This document shows, one piece after another, positions 1 to 12,213 of a stretch of 64,000 bases of DNA. The notes below the pieces were generated by a model. That model was not told the origin of the DNA, did no database searches, and saw only the letters and a list, made by a program, of their open reading frames with translations. The stretch is from Artemia franciscana (lineage: Eukaryota; Arthropoda; Branchiopoda; Anostraca; Artemiidae), in contig NC_088863.1 of NCBI RefSeq assembly GCF_032884065.1, positions 45,591,797-45,655,796 on the forward strand, given 5' to 3'. Numbering within the stretch: the stretch's first letter is position 1; each line of letters opens with the position of its first letter. A program made the translations under genes and the position numbers.

Positions 1-1069
1 AAAGGTAATGCTCTGCTTGAAATTTGTTGGTGTTTATTTTTTTCCTTGGATTTTTAACTGAACTATAGTTGACTTCATCAAATGTTTAAATAATGTTTTG
101 TATCCATTTTATCTAAATGTTTTGAAAGGAATATAAGAGGTCCAAGTAACTAGTCGTGAACTATAGCTGATTTCACTATAGTCAAGTCAAGAACTGTACT
201 CTAGCAGCAGAAAAAAAATGTTTGTTTGGCAAATATACTGGTTTGCTTTGAGTACATTAATAAATATGAATAAATGAGGCAAGAATGAGGCAAGGTTTCT
301 GCGAAAAGGGTAATTTAGATGTGAATCAGAGAAAAGGGTCCGTCTGGGTTATTTATCCACACAACACAGAAGTGCAAATTTAAATTTCTGCTACCTTGTA
401 ATAAGAAATGTACGCAGAAATTGACTTTGGAGCGGTTCAAAATTCCAAATGGAGCACAAATTGCAAAAAAAGAACACAGACAACGAAAAACAATAGGAAA
501 AATCACGAAAATCTTGAGATTTTCAAAGAAGGACAGGTATTGATATACCATTCTCCAACACTGAGCATGATTGCTTATAACTATGAGTAGTGAAGTTTCT
601 TTAAGGAATCAGAAGCAAAACGGATTTATCATCCTTCAAAACAGCACATAAAATTCCGTGTAGATTGTAACTCATATAGAAAAATTAAAACTAGCAATCA
701 AACGAGTTACAAAATATATAAGAAATGTAATATCTTAGTCTCTTGTAAGCCAAGTGTTTAAATAATAAGTTGCAGAAACATGAGTTCCATAATACACTAT
801 AGAGCAGCAAATGTTAAAATACAACTGAAACACAATGGACAGTATGCAAGTCTAAAAAGAGGCAAGTTAAAACAATAACATATTTCTTTACGCTTTCTTC
901 CTATGTAAAAAAAGGACATTTTCGTCATCTCAAATATCAGAGAATAAATTCATTATGTTGAGTAGTAGGAAGGCTATTCTAGCGCAAACGAATGTTAAAT
1001 TTGGATTCAGGATGCAATTTTGACCATAAAGGCAAGTTTGAACTTTATAAAAATACCCACAGATAAAAT
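1..1069. other. No recognisable gene
   Basis: AT-rich sequence with short open frames on both strands and no motif I can support. The first bases (AAAGgtaatg) resemble a splice donor, but nothing in the window tests this. Confidence 0.4.
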
Positions 1070-1840
1070 GAATTTAATTTTCATTAATAATTTGATCATT
1101 TAAGAAAATTGGGGTTTAGTTTTAATGAAAAGAAACATACACGGTAAAAATAAACCTTATTTTGTTAAAATTTTTGGGCATTTAAAAAACTTGGTGTTTA
1201 TTTTTCTGAAATAAAAACACACACGATTAGAATATATCTAATTTTATTACTAATATTTGATCACTTAAGAATAACAGCATGTAGAATATCACCATAAAAA
1301 TAAAAATGAAGGCTTTGAATCCATTCTATAAAATGCTTGTATTTACTACATTACTATATACTACATTATGTATTCTCTTGACCTGACAATTATTCCATTT
1401 TGTGGTCATATATAAGTTGTTGAAAAGTCCCAAAAAAGTTGAAAAATTTTTTAAGTTACAAAAAAATAAGTAGAAAAAAGAAAGAAAAAATGTCACTACA
1501 AATATTATTTTTCAAATAGAAAAAATCACGACTAACATGTTTATATCATTTTCATTACGTATTTTGAAAATATCACAAGTGAATTTCCTTTGCTGTAATT
1601 ATATTCTATGTCATTTTAAGACATGTGAAATAAAAGTCGAAAAAATTTGTGAGTTATTTTTTTTTAATTCAAAAAAATAATTCTAAGTTCAAAAAGCAGG
1701 GGGGGAGCAAATAGTTGGGAGAGGGGCTTTGGAGGGCCCTTGGAGGTGGGACATGGATGATCATAAGTCCTCCCCCCAAGAAAAAATATAGCAATTGATT
1801 CATTAGTTTGCTGGTTTACTTTACCCAAGTGCACTTGAAA
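1070..1840 (+). repeat. Family B interspersed repeat, copy 1
   Basis: Collinear with 7020-7800. It begins with about three ~82-base units marked by a TTTGATCATTTAAGAAA-like core, near 1094, 1174 and 1258. A unique ~550-base tail follows (GCATGTAGAAT..., TTTGAATCCATTC..., TATAAGTTGTTGAAAA). It ends in a G-run and a 'GGGCCCTTGGAG' block. No protein is encoded, and the transposon class is unknown. Confidence 0.8.
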
Positions 1841-2339
1841 TAAAAAAGAAAGAAACAAATTGAGTTGTAACCAGTATCTGACTCATTAATTTTGTTTATA
1901 GTATTTTGAAAGCATGAATGGATAGGCATAGATGAGGGCATATATCCAAAATCTATGTGTATTAAAGTGTAGCAAATATATTAAAGGAGAAGCAAGAACT
2001 ATCTAAAATTACAAAAGGTAATAAAGCCAATAATCATTACGACCTACTTACCTATGCGCGTTTAAAATTGATGAATTATCAGCTAAATGCCCTATTGTTC
2101 TTTTATAAGTCCTTTTAAGCTTGTTTTTTGTTTTTCCATTTTTCCCCAATAATCTTTTAGGTCTTGGATGAATAAACTAGCTAATTAGGACAGAAAAAAA
2201 AATCACCTAGACAGTAGCACACAAACATGTCCATGCACCAGGAAACATGGTCGCCTGGTATTCTCTCTCAGCTTCCATTGGCCATGCAGTTAAGAATTCT
2301 CATGATTGGTCAGAATGACAGTGGGGCACACTCCGCTCA

Positions 2340-2482
2340 GAAGTAGAGCATCCCTTCCCCTCCGATATTTTGTCCAACTCGTAAAAATGTTGCGAAAATG
2401 CATATAAATAAATTTTTCATGTTTTTTTAAGTTTTTGCCCCCCCCCCCGTTCTCGAACAAAAATCCTAGATACGCCCTTGAT
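2340..2482 (-). mobile_element. hAT-like element terminus (fragment)
   Basis: Read on the - strand it begins AAGGGCGTATCTAGGATTTTT followed by a G-run. This resembles the terminal inverted repeat of the hAT element at 21026-25369. Its inner part (CAACTCGTAAAAATG, AAAATGCATATAAA) is also shared with that element and with 40283-40400. The other end is not found. Confidence 0.45.
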
Positions 2483-3168
2483 CGTGACATTGATTATCCC
2501 AGAAGTTTTTGAGTTCAGCTGTATCTGAGGGATACTCCTACCCAAGCCTATGTCCAAGCGTGGTGACTTGAGGTGGCAAGTGAGCTGTAATTTCTCAGGG
2601 AGATTCCAAACGAGAGGTTGCTTCTTCTCTGGGACAGTTTTTCTGCAGGACATAAAACTTTAATCACATAAGTTGCAATCTGCATAGATTATTTTAAGTA
2701 GCGAGCAGAGTGTAAGCTTAAATATTACTATGGCCACCTCCTTTACATCCTAAAATGGTGGCATTGATTCAAACCCGCATTTTTGAAGATACAAGCTGTT
2801 TCGGCCAATAAACATAGCCTATGTAAATTAGGCTGTGCAAATGCCCACAAAATAAAAACAAAATCTTAGTTGATTTAAAACTAATATTGCTAGGTGGTTT
2901 CCATGAATTCGAAAATTGGCTATTTTCATGCTCAAATGTAATTATTGACATTTCGGCAGTTTAGTGCGTGTCCACACATTGAGCAGTGTATCCCCACACT
3001 GAGAAGTGTGTGATCCTACACCCAAGTGCAACATTTCTGCCTGATTTCCATGATCTGTTGAGTGGTTTTTTTTAGCGTGTAAGGAGGAGCTACCCCTCTT
3101 TGTTATATTTGGTCCTTGTCGCGTGCCACCCTAATGAACCAAGCACTACTGTAGCATAGAAAAACTAT

Positions 3169-5460
3169 ATGGTTAAAAAATGTTGTCTTGCTGATAAAGT
3201 TCAGCATGTTGTGGCTAAAAAAGACAAGATAGTGATGCATATGCCTGACGAAAAATCAGCGGCTTCTGCTGTTGCTGCAATACCGAACACGCTAAATATT
3301 CGAGCGAAGGTAGTGAGGCACGAGTATGCCGGCATTATCAGAATGGACCAAGATTCTGAAGGTTCATGTATATCTATTCTTGTTAGCAGTGTGAACAGTG
3401 CAACCAGACTCGGTAATATGTCCATAGTCCAGTTAAAATTCATATTGAAATCATGCTGTTAACATAGAATCAAGATTGAATGTGGTTTATTTCGAGTTAC
3501 GTTGCCGACCCAGAAACCGATGGTATGCACAATTGTCTAGGCTTTGGTCATTTTGCAGGAGATTGTTATAATCCAACTAAATGCAGCAAATGTGCCGGTA
3601 ATCATAGCAACCGTGACATAAGCTGTCAGGCGCAGTCCTTTGCCAACTGTAGTGGCAGTCATCGAAGCAACAGTCTGTCGTGCTCAGAGGTCAAGAAACA
3701 CCTACCTGTTCGAGCGATGACCAGAGCTACAATTTGTAAAGAGTCGTCACAAGTTTTGGTTTAAAATCTGGGTGGATTATGATCGTCTCAGATCGGATTT
3801 AATTTTTATGATCCTTAAATCGACTAAAAAAGAGTACCGGAAAGCTGTACTGATCTTCAAGAGAAGGTAAGTATCCATTCTGTCTCTATTCTGTTTGATA
3901 TCCGAATTTATCCGCAGCTACTATGGAGCAAAGTATCAAAGTTCACTTCGTCGTCTGGTTCGCGTTTTAACCTTATTGATGTAACTTCCCGGGAAAGACA
4001 CTCCTTCTTGTTATTCTCTGATAGACCGCCACCTCTGGAAACTACTTTTCGGCAGATTCTCTTTCACCATTTTTCTCCTGAAACATTTGACTTATGGTAC
4101 TGCAAAACTAGTTGAGCGTATGGTGTTACTTTTCCAAGCTTGTATTGCGCAACAATTCTTACCGGCTGTACTATGCGAGGACATTGTGACCTGTGTCCCA
4201 AAAAAGAATAAGGACTCTCAATCTTGTGATTCTTATGATCCAATTACAGTTTGTTCAGTTATTGTAAAATTATTTGAAAAGTTTCTTCTTTTAAAAATCT
4301 TGAATAGGTGCAATCATGGAAATCATCAGTTTGGTTTTCGTGCGGGTCTTGGTGTTGGAAATGCACCTGTAGTTTTTGTGTCTATTTTGGAGAGGTATGA
4401 GAGAATGAAGAAAACCTTTATATGTTGGTGCAATAGATATTTCTAAAGAATTTTATCCGATCCTACACTCCCAAGCTGTTTTAGGACTTTTGAGGTGTAG
4501 TGTAAACCCATTCATTTGTGCCTCCCTGTGGCAATGGTATCAAAACTCTTCTATGCGTGTCCACGTTGAAAATCTTTATAGTAGTCGAATTTCTGTGCAT
4601 CGCGGAGCAAAACAGGGCTTGGTGTTAAGTTCTGCAATATTTAACAATACCATCCGCTGTGCAACCTGCACAATACCGCATTTTCTTATCGAGCCATCCA
4701 TTGACGCAAGTCACCTTTCGTGTGCAGATGACATTCTTCTGCTGTCTGATAATTTCCGATCACTGCAGGCTGCTGTGAACAGCCTTTATGCCGGATTATC
4801 TGACACCGAGCTGGCAGTCACTTCTGCTAAAACTGAATTTCTTGTTTTTGGTTTTCATCACCCTCCCGATTTAAAAAATTCAGGTTGGCCCTGATTCAAT
4901 TTTTGCCACTGCGTCTCTCAAGTACCTCAGAATAGCATTCGAGACCTCGATTCATGCAACAAGGTCACTAAAAATAAATGTGTTGAGAGAAAAGTTGAGA
5001 AAGTCCTTTGGACGTTTTCCTAGAGCTAATGGTCAATTTGACAAAAAACGCTAGGTCGGCTTTATAACTCGTTTTTTGCTCCCCATGTATTTTTCTTGTA
5101 TCATTATGGAAGTTTTTATGACGCCAGAACGTCAACAAATTCGATGTGTCTTTTTCAAATTTTGTAAGTATTCACTTCGTTTTCCTATTTGGTCTCGTAA
5201 CAGTTATATCTCTAAACGTTACGAAGTTTTTGGGATATGTGATAAGATGGATGTTTTTAAGGTAGATTCAGACAGCGGTCTGAGTCAGTCGTAGATTTTT
5301 CGTTGGGGTGTATTAATCGTTTGTGAGTCATTGTTAGTGTATTTTTTAGTGTTTGTGATGATAAGTGTTTTATTATGCATATTTCTTTTTTCACTTTCCT
5401 CTAAGTGCATTTTTGTATGTATAGAGGGTTCAAATAAGTTATTATTATTATTATTGGATT
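3169..5460 (+). pseudogene. Decayed non-LTR retrotransposon (I/Jockey-like), copy 1
   Basis: The 5' part (to about 3764) encodes an ORF1-like segment with degenerate CCHC knuckles (CLGFGHFAGDC, then CSKCAGNHSNRDISC). The endonuclease is absent. From about 3900 a reverse transcriptase is recognisable: FGFRAGLGVG near 4330, HRGAKQGLVLS near 4600, and the catalytic box at about 4730 altered from YADD to CADD. A C-terminal region follows to about 5290, in several frames with stops. The end shows a short (ATT)n tail near 5438-5455. It is related to 9080-10150 and 15186-15640. Non-functional. Confidence 0.8.
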
Positions 5461-5469
5461 TTGGTAATA

Positions 5470-6005
5470 ATTGACATGTTTTGGTTTTAGCTGAAAATAT
5501 TTTGCTAATTTTATTTAAGATTTTGATAATACCATGTAAGATCTTGTTAATAACTTGCAAGATTTTGATATGATCTCGTATGGTTTTTATGTTACCATAG
5601 AGAATGCTCATTATATCATTCGAGATTTTGATAATGTAGTGCAAGATGTTTGATAATATCAGACAGGAATTTGATAGTGCCACGCAACATTTTCGAAATA
5701 CTTGGCAATATTTTGATAATCTTGATAATAGCAGTCACAATTTCATAGTACTATGTTACATTTGGGTAATAGTAGATCAGATTTTGACGACGCCATTTTA
5801 GATTTTGACAATATCAGACACGTTTTGATGCTACCAGAAAATATTTTGATAATGCCAGGTGAGATTTTGGAAATATCAAGAAACATTTGGTTAATAACTT
5901 GCATGATTTTGATAATGCCACATAAGGTCTTGACATTGCAATAGAAGATTCTCCTTATATCAGACAAGATTTAAATAATGTAGTGCGAGATATTTGATAA
6001 TAACA
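5470..6005. repeat. Degenerate ~30-base minisatellite
   Basis: Many diverged units of the type AGATTTTGATAATGCCA follow each other, alternating with variants such as TTTGATAATATCAGAC. A larger period is visible: 5540-5660 resembles 5885-6003 (TTGTTAATAACTTGCAAG..., then AATGTAGTGC), so the higher-order unit is about 345 bases. The array runs straight into the 82-base array. Confidence 0.75.
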
Positions 6006-6017
6006 CCAACACAAGAT

Positions 6018-7245
6018 TTGGAGACTTATTTGATTAAAAATATTTGATCATTTAAGAAACTAAGGTTTTAGTTTCAGAAATAAGAAAACACTCGGTTAGA
6101 ATACATCTATTACACTCGGGTTTTAGTTTTCGTAAAATGAACGCGAACGGTTAAAATATATCTTATTCTGTTAAAAATATTGGACCATTTAAGATAACTC
6201 GGGTTTTATATTTCAGAAACAAGAACACATTCAGTTAAAATTTTTTGATTTAAATAATAGTATTTGATCATTTAAGAAACTACGGTTTTAGTTTTAAGGA
6301 ATAAGAGCACACATGTTTAAAACATATCTGACTTTGTTACTAATGTTGGATAATTTAAGAAAGTTGGGTTTTAGTTTTCATCAAAAAGAGCGCACATAGT
6401 TAAAATATATTTTATTTTATTGCCATTGTTTGAGCAGTTAAGAAACTTGGGTTTTAGATATGACAAATAATGACGCAAATGGTCACATTTGATTTTATTA
6501 AAAAATATTTGATCATTTTAGAAACTAAGAACACATATAGTTTTAATACATGCAATTTTATAAAGAATGTTTGATCATTTAGGAAATTCGTGTTTTAGTT
6601 TTCAGAAATAAGAACACACATGCTTAAAATACATAAGATTTTGTTAATAATATTTGATCATTCAAGAAGCCAGGGTTCTAGTTTTCATAAAGAAAGAACG
6701 CACACGGTTAAAATTCACCTTAGTTTATTAAATAATATTTGAGCATTTAAGATTCTTGTGGTTTAATTTTCAGAAGTTAAAGTACATCTTTGTTTTATTA
6801 AAAATATTCAAACATTTAAGAAACATGGGTTTTAGATTTCAGAAATAAGAAAATACGGTTAAAATACATATGATTCTATTAAAAATATTTGATAATTTAG
6901 GAAACTAATGTTTTAGATTTTCATAAAAAGGAATGGAAACTTTAAAAACATTTTATTTTATTAAAAATATTTGAATATTTCAGAAACTTGCGCTTTAGTT
7001 TTCAGAAAGAAGAATACACATAGATATAATACACTTGACTTTCATTAATAATATTTGACGATTTAAGAAACTTGGGGCTTAGTTTTCATGAAAAGAAACG
7101 TACGCGGTTAAATTACATAATGTTTTATTAGGAATATTTGAGCATTTAAGAAACTTGGGATTTATTTTTTTGAAAAAATAACACACACAGTTAAAATATA
7201 TATGATTTTATTAATAATATTTGATCACTTAAGAATAACGGCATG
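6018..7245. repeat. ~82-base minisatellite array
   Basis: About fifteen diverged units. Each carries TTTGATCATTTAAGAAACT, then GGTTTTAGTTTTCAGAAATA, then a CACA-rich stretch and GGTTAAAATACAT. Unit starts lie near 6042, 6181, 6262, 6347, 6428, 6507, 6570, 6651, 6738, 6807, 6889, 6970, 7056, 7137 and 7220. The last three units form the head of family B copy 2. Confidence 0.85.
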
Positions 7246-7800
7246 TAGAATGTCATCATAAAAATGAAAATGAATGCTTTGAATCCATTCCATAAAATAC
7301 TTCATTATGTTTTCTCTTGGCATGGCATTCATTCCATTTTTAGGTCATATATAAGTTGTTGAAAAAATTTCTAAGTCCCCAAAAAAATTTGTAAAAATTT
7401 TCAAGTTCCATAAAATAAGTAAAAAAAAGAAAAAATGTCGCTGTAAACATTATTTTTCTAATAGGAAAAATCACGACTAATATATTTATATCATCTTCAT
7501 TTCGTATTTTGAAAATATCACAGGCGAATTTCTTTTATCATAAGTATATTTTATGTTATTTTAAGACATGTGAAAAAAGTTGACAAAACTTTTCAAGTCC
7601 CCAAAAAAGTTGAAAAATTTCCAAGTTAAAATAAAAAAATGTTTTATCAAAGTTCAAAAAAATAATTCTAAGTTCAAAAGGGGGGGGGGGACAAAAAGTT
7701 GGGAGTGGGGCATAGGGGGCCCTTGGAGATAGGACATGGATGCCCATCAGTTCCCTAGAAAACTGCTATAGCAATTGATTCATTGGGGACATAAGTTCGG
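7020..7800 (+). repeat. Family B interspersed repeat, copy 2
   Basis: Matches 1070-1840 almost base for base through the last three 82-base units, the GGCATGTAGAAT tail and the terminal G-run block near 7680-7740. Here the head is expanded into the long array upstream. Confidence 0.8.
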
Positions 7801-8149
7801 CGGTTTACTTTGCCCAAGCGCGAGTCATAGGAAAAAAGGGGTAGCAGACTTGTCGGTTTTTGATTCATTAAAATTCGACTCGTATTATAAAATGCGTTTA
7901 AAATTCCGCTTTATATTCACTCAGTGTAGGAAGCCTATAAAATGTTAACCGGTTTTGTTTGAACCAAATAAAAAGTTAATTCATATAATTGTCATAGGAT
8001 TACTGAATATTAAGTATGTACCGTCTGCAATATGATAATGAGGTGTACCGTCTATAGTATGCAAATTTTGCACTACTGGGCTCCAAAAACCCATCAATTT
8101 TGTGCTTCTCGGCTCCAGAACTCCACCACTACTAGCGACCTGGCTCAAT

Positions 8150-8690
8150 AGTAACCGAAACTGTTATGAAACGGAATTTTGATACCCATAGATCCATCAA
8201 AAGAATTGGATTATTATGTTGATTTGAAATATACAAAATTTCATTAGGTTTAGTTTTACCCATCTACGAGCCTGAGAAAATTTGCCTGGTTTTCGAAAGA
8301 AGGGGAAAACATCCCCTAAAGTAATAGAATCCAAATAAAAATCATACCGGATCAGAGAACTCTACTGTAGAGGTTTCAAACTGCTATCTGCATAAATGTG
8401 GAATTTTATATTTTTTGCAAGAAGAAAGATCACGGATGCGTGTTTATTTGTTTTTTTTTTGTTTTTTTGTTTTTTTGTTTTTTTTTCTCCGGGGTGATCG
8501 TATCGCCCCATTGGTCATAGAACATCGTAAGAGAGCTCGTTCGAACGGAAATTAAAGGTTCTAGTGCTCATTCTAAGTGACCAAAAAGATTGGAGGGCAA
8601 TTAGGCCCCTAACCTGCCCTTTGGATATAACATGACCCCCCCCTTCAGACACACACAGCCCCAAGGGCAAGTTATAAAAATCCATTCCAT
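8150..8690 (-). mobile_element. Family C repeat, partial copy
   Basis: Read on the - strand, this holds the 3' half of the 1.7-kb family C unit. It includes the CCAAGGGCAGG... and GGGGCGATACGATCACCCC-like block, the T-rich spacer, AAATTTTCTCAGGCTCGTA and ACTATTGAGCC. The 5' hairpin part is absent, and a (TA)n tract abuts the break at 8703. Confidence 0.7.
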
Positions 8691-8702
8691 TGTTTGCGCG
8701 TA

Positions 8703-8793
<91 letters not shown>
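8703..8793. repeat. (TA)n microsatellite
   Basis: About 45 uninterrupted TA dinucleotides at the truncation point of a family C fragment. All open frames across it are Tyr-Ile artefacts. Confidence 0.97.
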
Positions 8794-8795
<2 letters not shown>

Positions 8796-9079
8796 AGAAA
8801 ATTTCATACGAAAAATGTGTAAAACTTTTTATTTATCAACGTGTAGAACTTTCACATTTTCTTGTAGGCGACTATCCCACGTGAGCAAGTGAAAATAAGG
8901 TTTCTCTTAATTGGTTGAGTGTAATTTGTTCATCCAAAAGGAGAATTAGAATCTGTGGTGAAGTACTTCGTGAATAATGCTGAAGTTTAGGAGTCTTTCA
9001 ATTACTTTTTATTGTAAGTTTTAAATGTTGTGTATACTGTGAAAATGTGAAAAATACTTTCTGTAAAGTTTTGTTTTTC

Positions 9080-10150
9080 TCAATAATAATAATAATTAAT
9101 AATAATTTATTTGTTACCCACTTGTTTTGACAAATTAAGCGGAGTAAAAACATTAAGGAAAGAAAAACGAAATAACACAAACAATACAATTAATACAGTC
9201 TAATCAAAGGGTGGTAAGGGCCCAAGCGTTGACAGGTCTCAGCACCTAATCTAGCATAGAGTTTTTTATAAACGAAAATAATATCAGTGGCACAAAACTT
9301 TCTGATAATTTTCTGATTTCTATAAGATCGCGGCAGATACAATAAATGTTTACAATAACGAAAATACAGAACTCTTATACCCTGCAAATCTTGATTATTA
9401 AACAACGGGCGCAAACCGGAAAGAAACAATATAGAATGATCGCAATATGTAGAATAAAGTCTGGATAAAGCCTTTCGTGAAAATCTGCCTCGGTTCGGGA
9501 CAATTTTCGCGCACCCTTTTTTAAGTTTACTTTTAATATCATTTAGCCCACAGGATCGAAAAACCGATAAAGATGAACAAATACTAATACCAAGCCACCG
9601 GATCGAAGAAACGAGCTTAACTGAAAAATAACCACAATCAAGATCACTACTTTGATGCTTAGCATTAAAAACTAAATATTCACATTTTTCAGTATTAAGT
9701 TTGGGGCCGATTTCCTCAAAAGACTTAGAAACAAGCTGGGTCGACTTAATTAGGCTAGATTTAGTACGGCTGATCAAAAGTAAATCATCTGCATATGCAA
9801 TGTACGAAAGATTAGTTAGGCCTAAAAAACATGATGGATTAATACGTGGCAAAACAGAAATTAAGACAAGCATTTAAAAAGATTCGGGGATAGGACTCCT
9901 CCTTGCCTAAGACCAGAACGGACAGGGATATTACCAACGTAAGTGTCACCTGACTTGAGTCAAACATATGAATTAGCATACAAAAAACGAAGAGTTGATA
10001 TAATAGACACAATAACACCAAGTTGGATTAAACAATACCAAAGTTGGCTATGACATATTGAATCAAATGCTTTTGAAACATCGAGTGCACAAAAATGAAC
10101 CTCAAAACCATTTTTATGCGCTTCAAGTAATAATGTTACTTGCTTCTAAC
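9080..10150 (-). pseudogene. Decayed non-LTR retrotransposon (I/Jockey-like), copy 2
   Basis: On the - strand the reverse transcriptase reads VSKAFDSICHSQLWYCL (about 10080), NIPVRSGLRQGGVLSP (about 9930), then after a frame change SYIAYADDLLLI with the catalytic YADD intact (about 9800). The 227-residue open frame 9190-9873 covers the YADD box and the C-terminal domain, including YFRYCKHLLYLPRSYRNQK, which is shared with the copy at 15186-15640. An (AAT)n tract at 9082-9105 is the 3' tail. The 5' part is missing. Confidence 0.8.
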
Positions 10151-10496
10151 TAATGCTTCAAGTTTTATGCGCTTCAATAGTTGTAAAGAGGTTGGTTTAT
10201 TAAGAATCAGTCTTTCTTAACCAAAGAAAGAAGAAATGATTCTTTCTAAGAACCAATCTTTCCATCCTAAAGTTGAAACTTTAAAACGGTGGAAAGTGAC
10301 CAAATGGTTGCTATGGTTAAAACTCCCCTATCACCTCCTACATCCACAAATAACCCGCTGCAGCTTTGGGAGACTATTTATGTTTTTCTGTAAATGTAGA
10401 CTAAAAGAGTAAAAAGGCTCATTTATTCTGTTAATTCCAAAGATAAATCAGAAAAGATACTCGTGTAATCAGAAAAGAAGCTGTCAATGTTACAAT

Positions 10497-12170
10497 TATC
10501 GAACAGTTCGTGGTAATGAACTGTAGTGAGGATCGACGCGGCTCATCCCGGAATCGGATTTTTATGCTGATTTTAAATATATAAGTTTCATCAAATTTAG
10601 TCTTTGTCATCAAAAGTTACGAGCCTGAGAAAATTTGCCTTATTTTGGGAAATAGGGGAAACACCCCCCTAAAGGTCATAGAATGTTAACGAAAATCACA
10701 CCATCGCATTCAGCGTATCAGAGAATCCTAATGCAAAAATTTCTAGCTCCTATCTATAAAAATGTGGAATTTCGTATTTTTCGCCAGAAGACAGATCACG
10801 GGTGCGTGTTTATTTGTTTGTGTTTTTTTTCTTTTCCCCAGGGGTCACTGTATCGACCAAGTGGTCCTAGAATGTTGCTAGAGGACTCATTCTAATGGAA
10901 ATGAAAAGTTCTAGTGCCCCTTTTAAGTGATAAAAAATGGAGGGCACCTAGGCCCCCTCCTATGCTCATTTTTTCCCAAAGTCAAATTTTGAGATAGCCA
11001 TTTTGGCTATCAAAATTTTTAGATAGCCATTTTGTTCCGCATAGTCGAAAACCATAATATCTATGTCTTTAGGGATGACTTACTCCCCCACAGTCCCTGG
11101 GGGGAGGGGCTGCAAGTCATAAACTTTGACCAGTGTTTATATACAGTAATGTTTATTGGGAAGTGTACAGACGTTTTCAGGGGGATTTTTTTGGTTTAGG
11201 GGGTGAGGTTGAGGGGAGGGGGCTATGTGGGAGGATCTTTCCTTGGAGGAATATATCGTGGGGGAAGAGAGATTCAATGAAAAGGGCGCAGGATTTTCTA
11301 GCATTACTATAAAAAAAAATGATAAAATAAGCATGAAAAAGTTTTTTCAATTGAATGTAAGGAGTAGCATTAAAACTTAAAACGAACAGAGATTATTACG
11401 CGTATGAGGAGTTCTTCTCCTCCTAAATACCTCGCTCTTTATGCTAAAGTATTTTTAGTAATTTCAACTAATTATTCTACGGCCTTTCTGATTCAGGGGT
11501 CAATCTTAAAGAATTGGAACAAAACTTAAGATTTAGTGTAAAGAGCGAGGTATTAACGAGAGGACAAACCCCCTCATATACATAACAAAAATATAAGAAT
11601 ATAAAAGTTTGTTACGTAAGTTAATTCTTAAGTTACGTATATTTTTTACTAACAAAAAAAACGTTCTAAAAAAAGTTCTAGTTGCCTTTTTAAGTAATCG
11701 AAAAATTGGAGGGCAACTAGGCCTCCTTCCCCACCCCTTATTTCTCAAAATCGTCTGATCAAAACTAAGAGAAAGCCATTTAGTAAAAAAAAAGAATTAA
11801 TATGCAAATTTCATTTTAATAATTTATGTACGGAGAGCCAAAATCAAACATGCATTAATTCAGAAACGTTCAGAAATTAAATAAAAAAAACTAGTTTTTT
11901 TAACTGAAAGTAAGGAGCGACATTAAAACTTAAAACGAACAGAAATTACTCCGTGTATGAAAGGGGCTGTTCCCTTCTCAACGCCCCGCTCTTTGCGCTA
12001 AAGTTTTTTACTGTTCAATAAAGTAAAAATTGAGAGAAAGAGTCAAACTTTAGCGTAAAGAGCGGGGCGTTGAGAAGGGAACAGCCCCATTCATACACGG
12101 AGTAATTTCTGTTTGTTTTAATGTCGCTCCTTACTTTCAGTAAAAAAAAAACTTTTTTTTTTTATTTAAT
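10497..12170 (-). mobile_element. Family C repeat, full copy A
   Basis: A 1.7-kb unit, reverse-oriented to the copies at 17617-19316 and 21190-22910. In element order it has a ~290-base hairpin (11878-12169), a middle part with TTGCCCTCCAATTTTT and repeated 'TTTAGCGTAAAGAGCG' motifs, then a 3' end with GAGCC(G/A)GGTCGC and a short stem-loop (ACAGTTCGT/ATGAACTGT). It encodes no protein. It ends about 44 bases before the first ZnF-UBP exon. Confidence 0.85.
11878..12169. repeat. Giant hairpin of family C copy A
   Basis: Two arms of about 130 bases surround a loop of about 35 bases. Each arm contains GTAAGGAGCGACATTAAAAC, then the copy-specific CTCCGTGTATGAA and CTGTTCCCTTCTCAACGCCC, then GCTAAAGTTT. 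The second arm is the reverse complement with few mismatches. Confidence 0.9.
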
Positions 12171-12213
12171 ATTCATTAGAATTCAATAACTGTTCCCTGT
12201 CCTTCAATTTTAG

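Noticed and set aside
3169-3462. ATG frame starting MVKK as the missing first exon of the protease
   Set aside because: The USP16 N-terminus often starts M-x-K-K, but this frame runs on into a retrotransposon ORF1 with zinc knuckles and has no donor in the needed phase.
5285-7245. Regular repeats that could suggest a CRISPR array, and Ile/Lys-rich frames within them
   Set aside because: Units are diverged and contiguous without unique spacers, there are no cas genes, and the context is a eukaryotic intron-bearing locus. The frames follow the minisatellite period and are not conserved.
8515-8884. Open frames of Tyr-Ile repeats on both strands
   Set aside because: They simply translate the (TA)n microsatellite.
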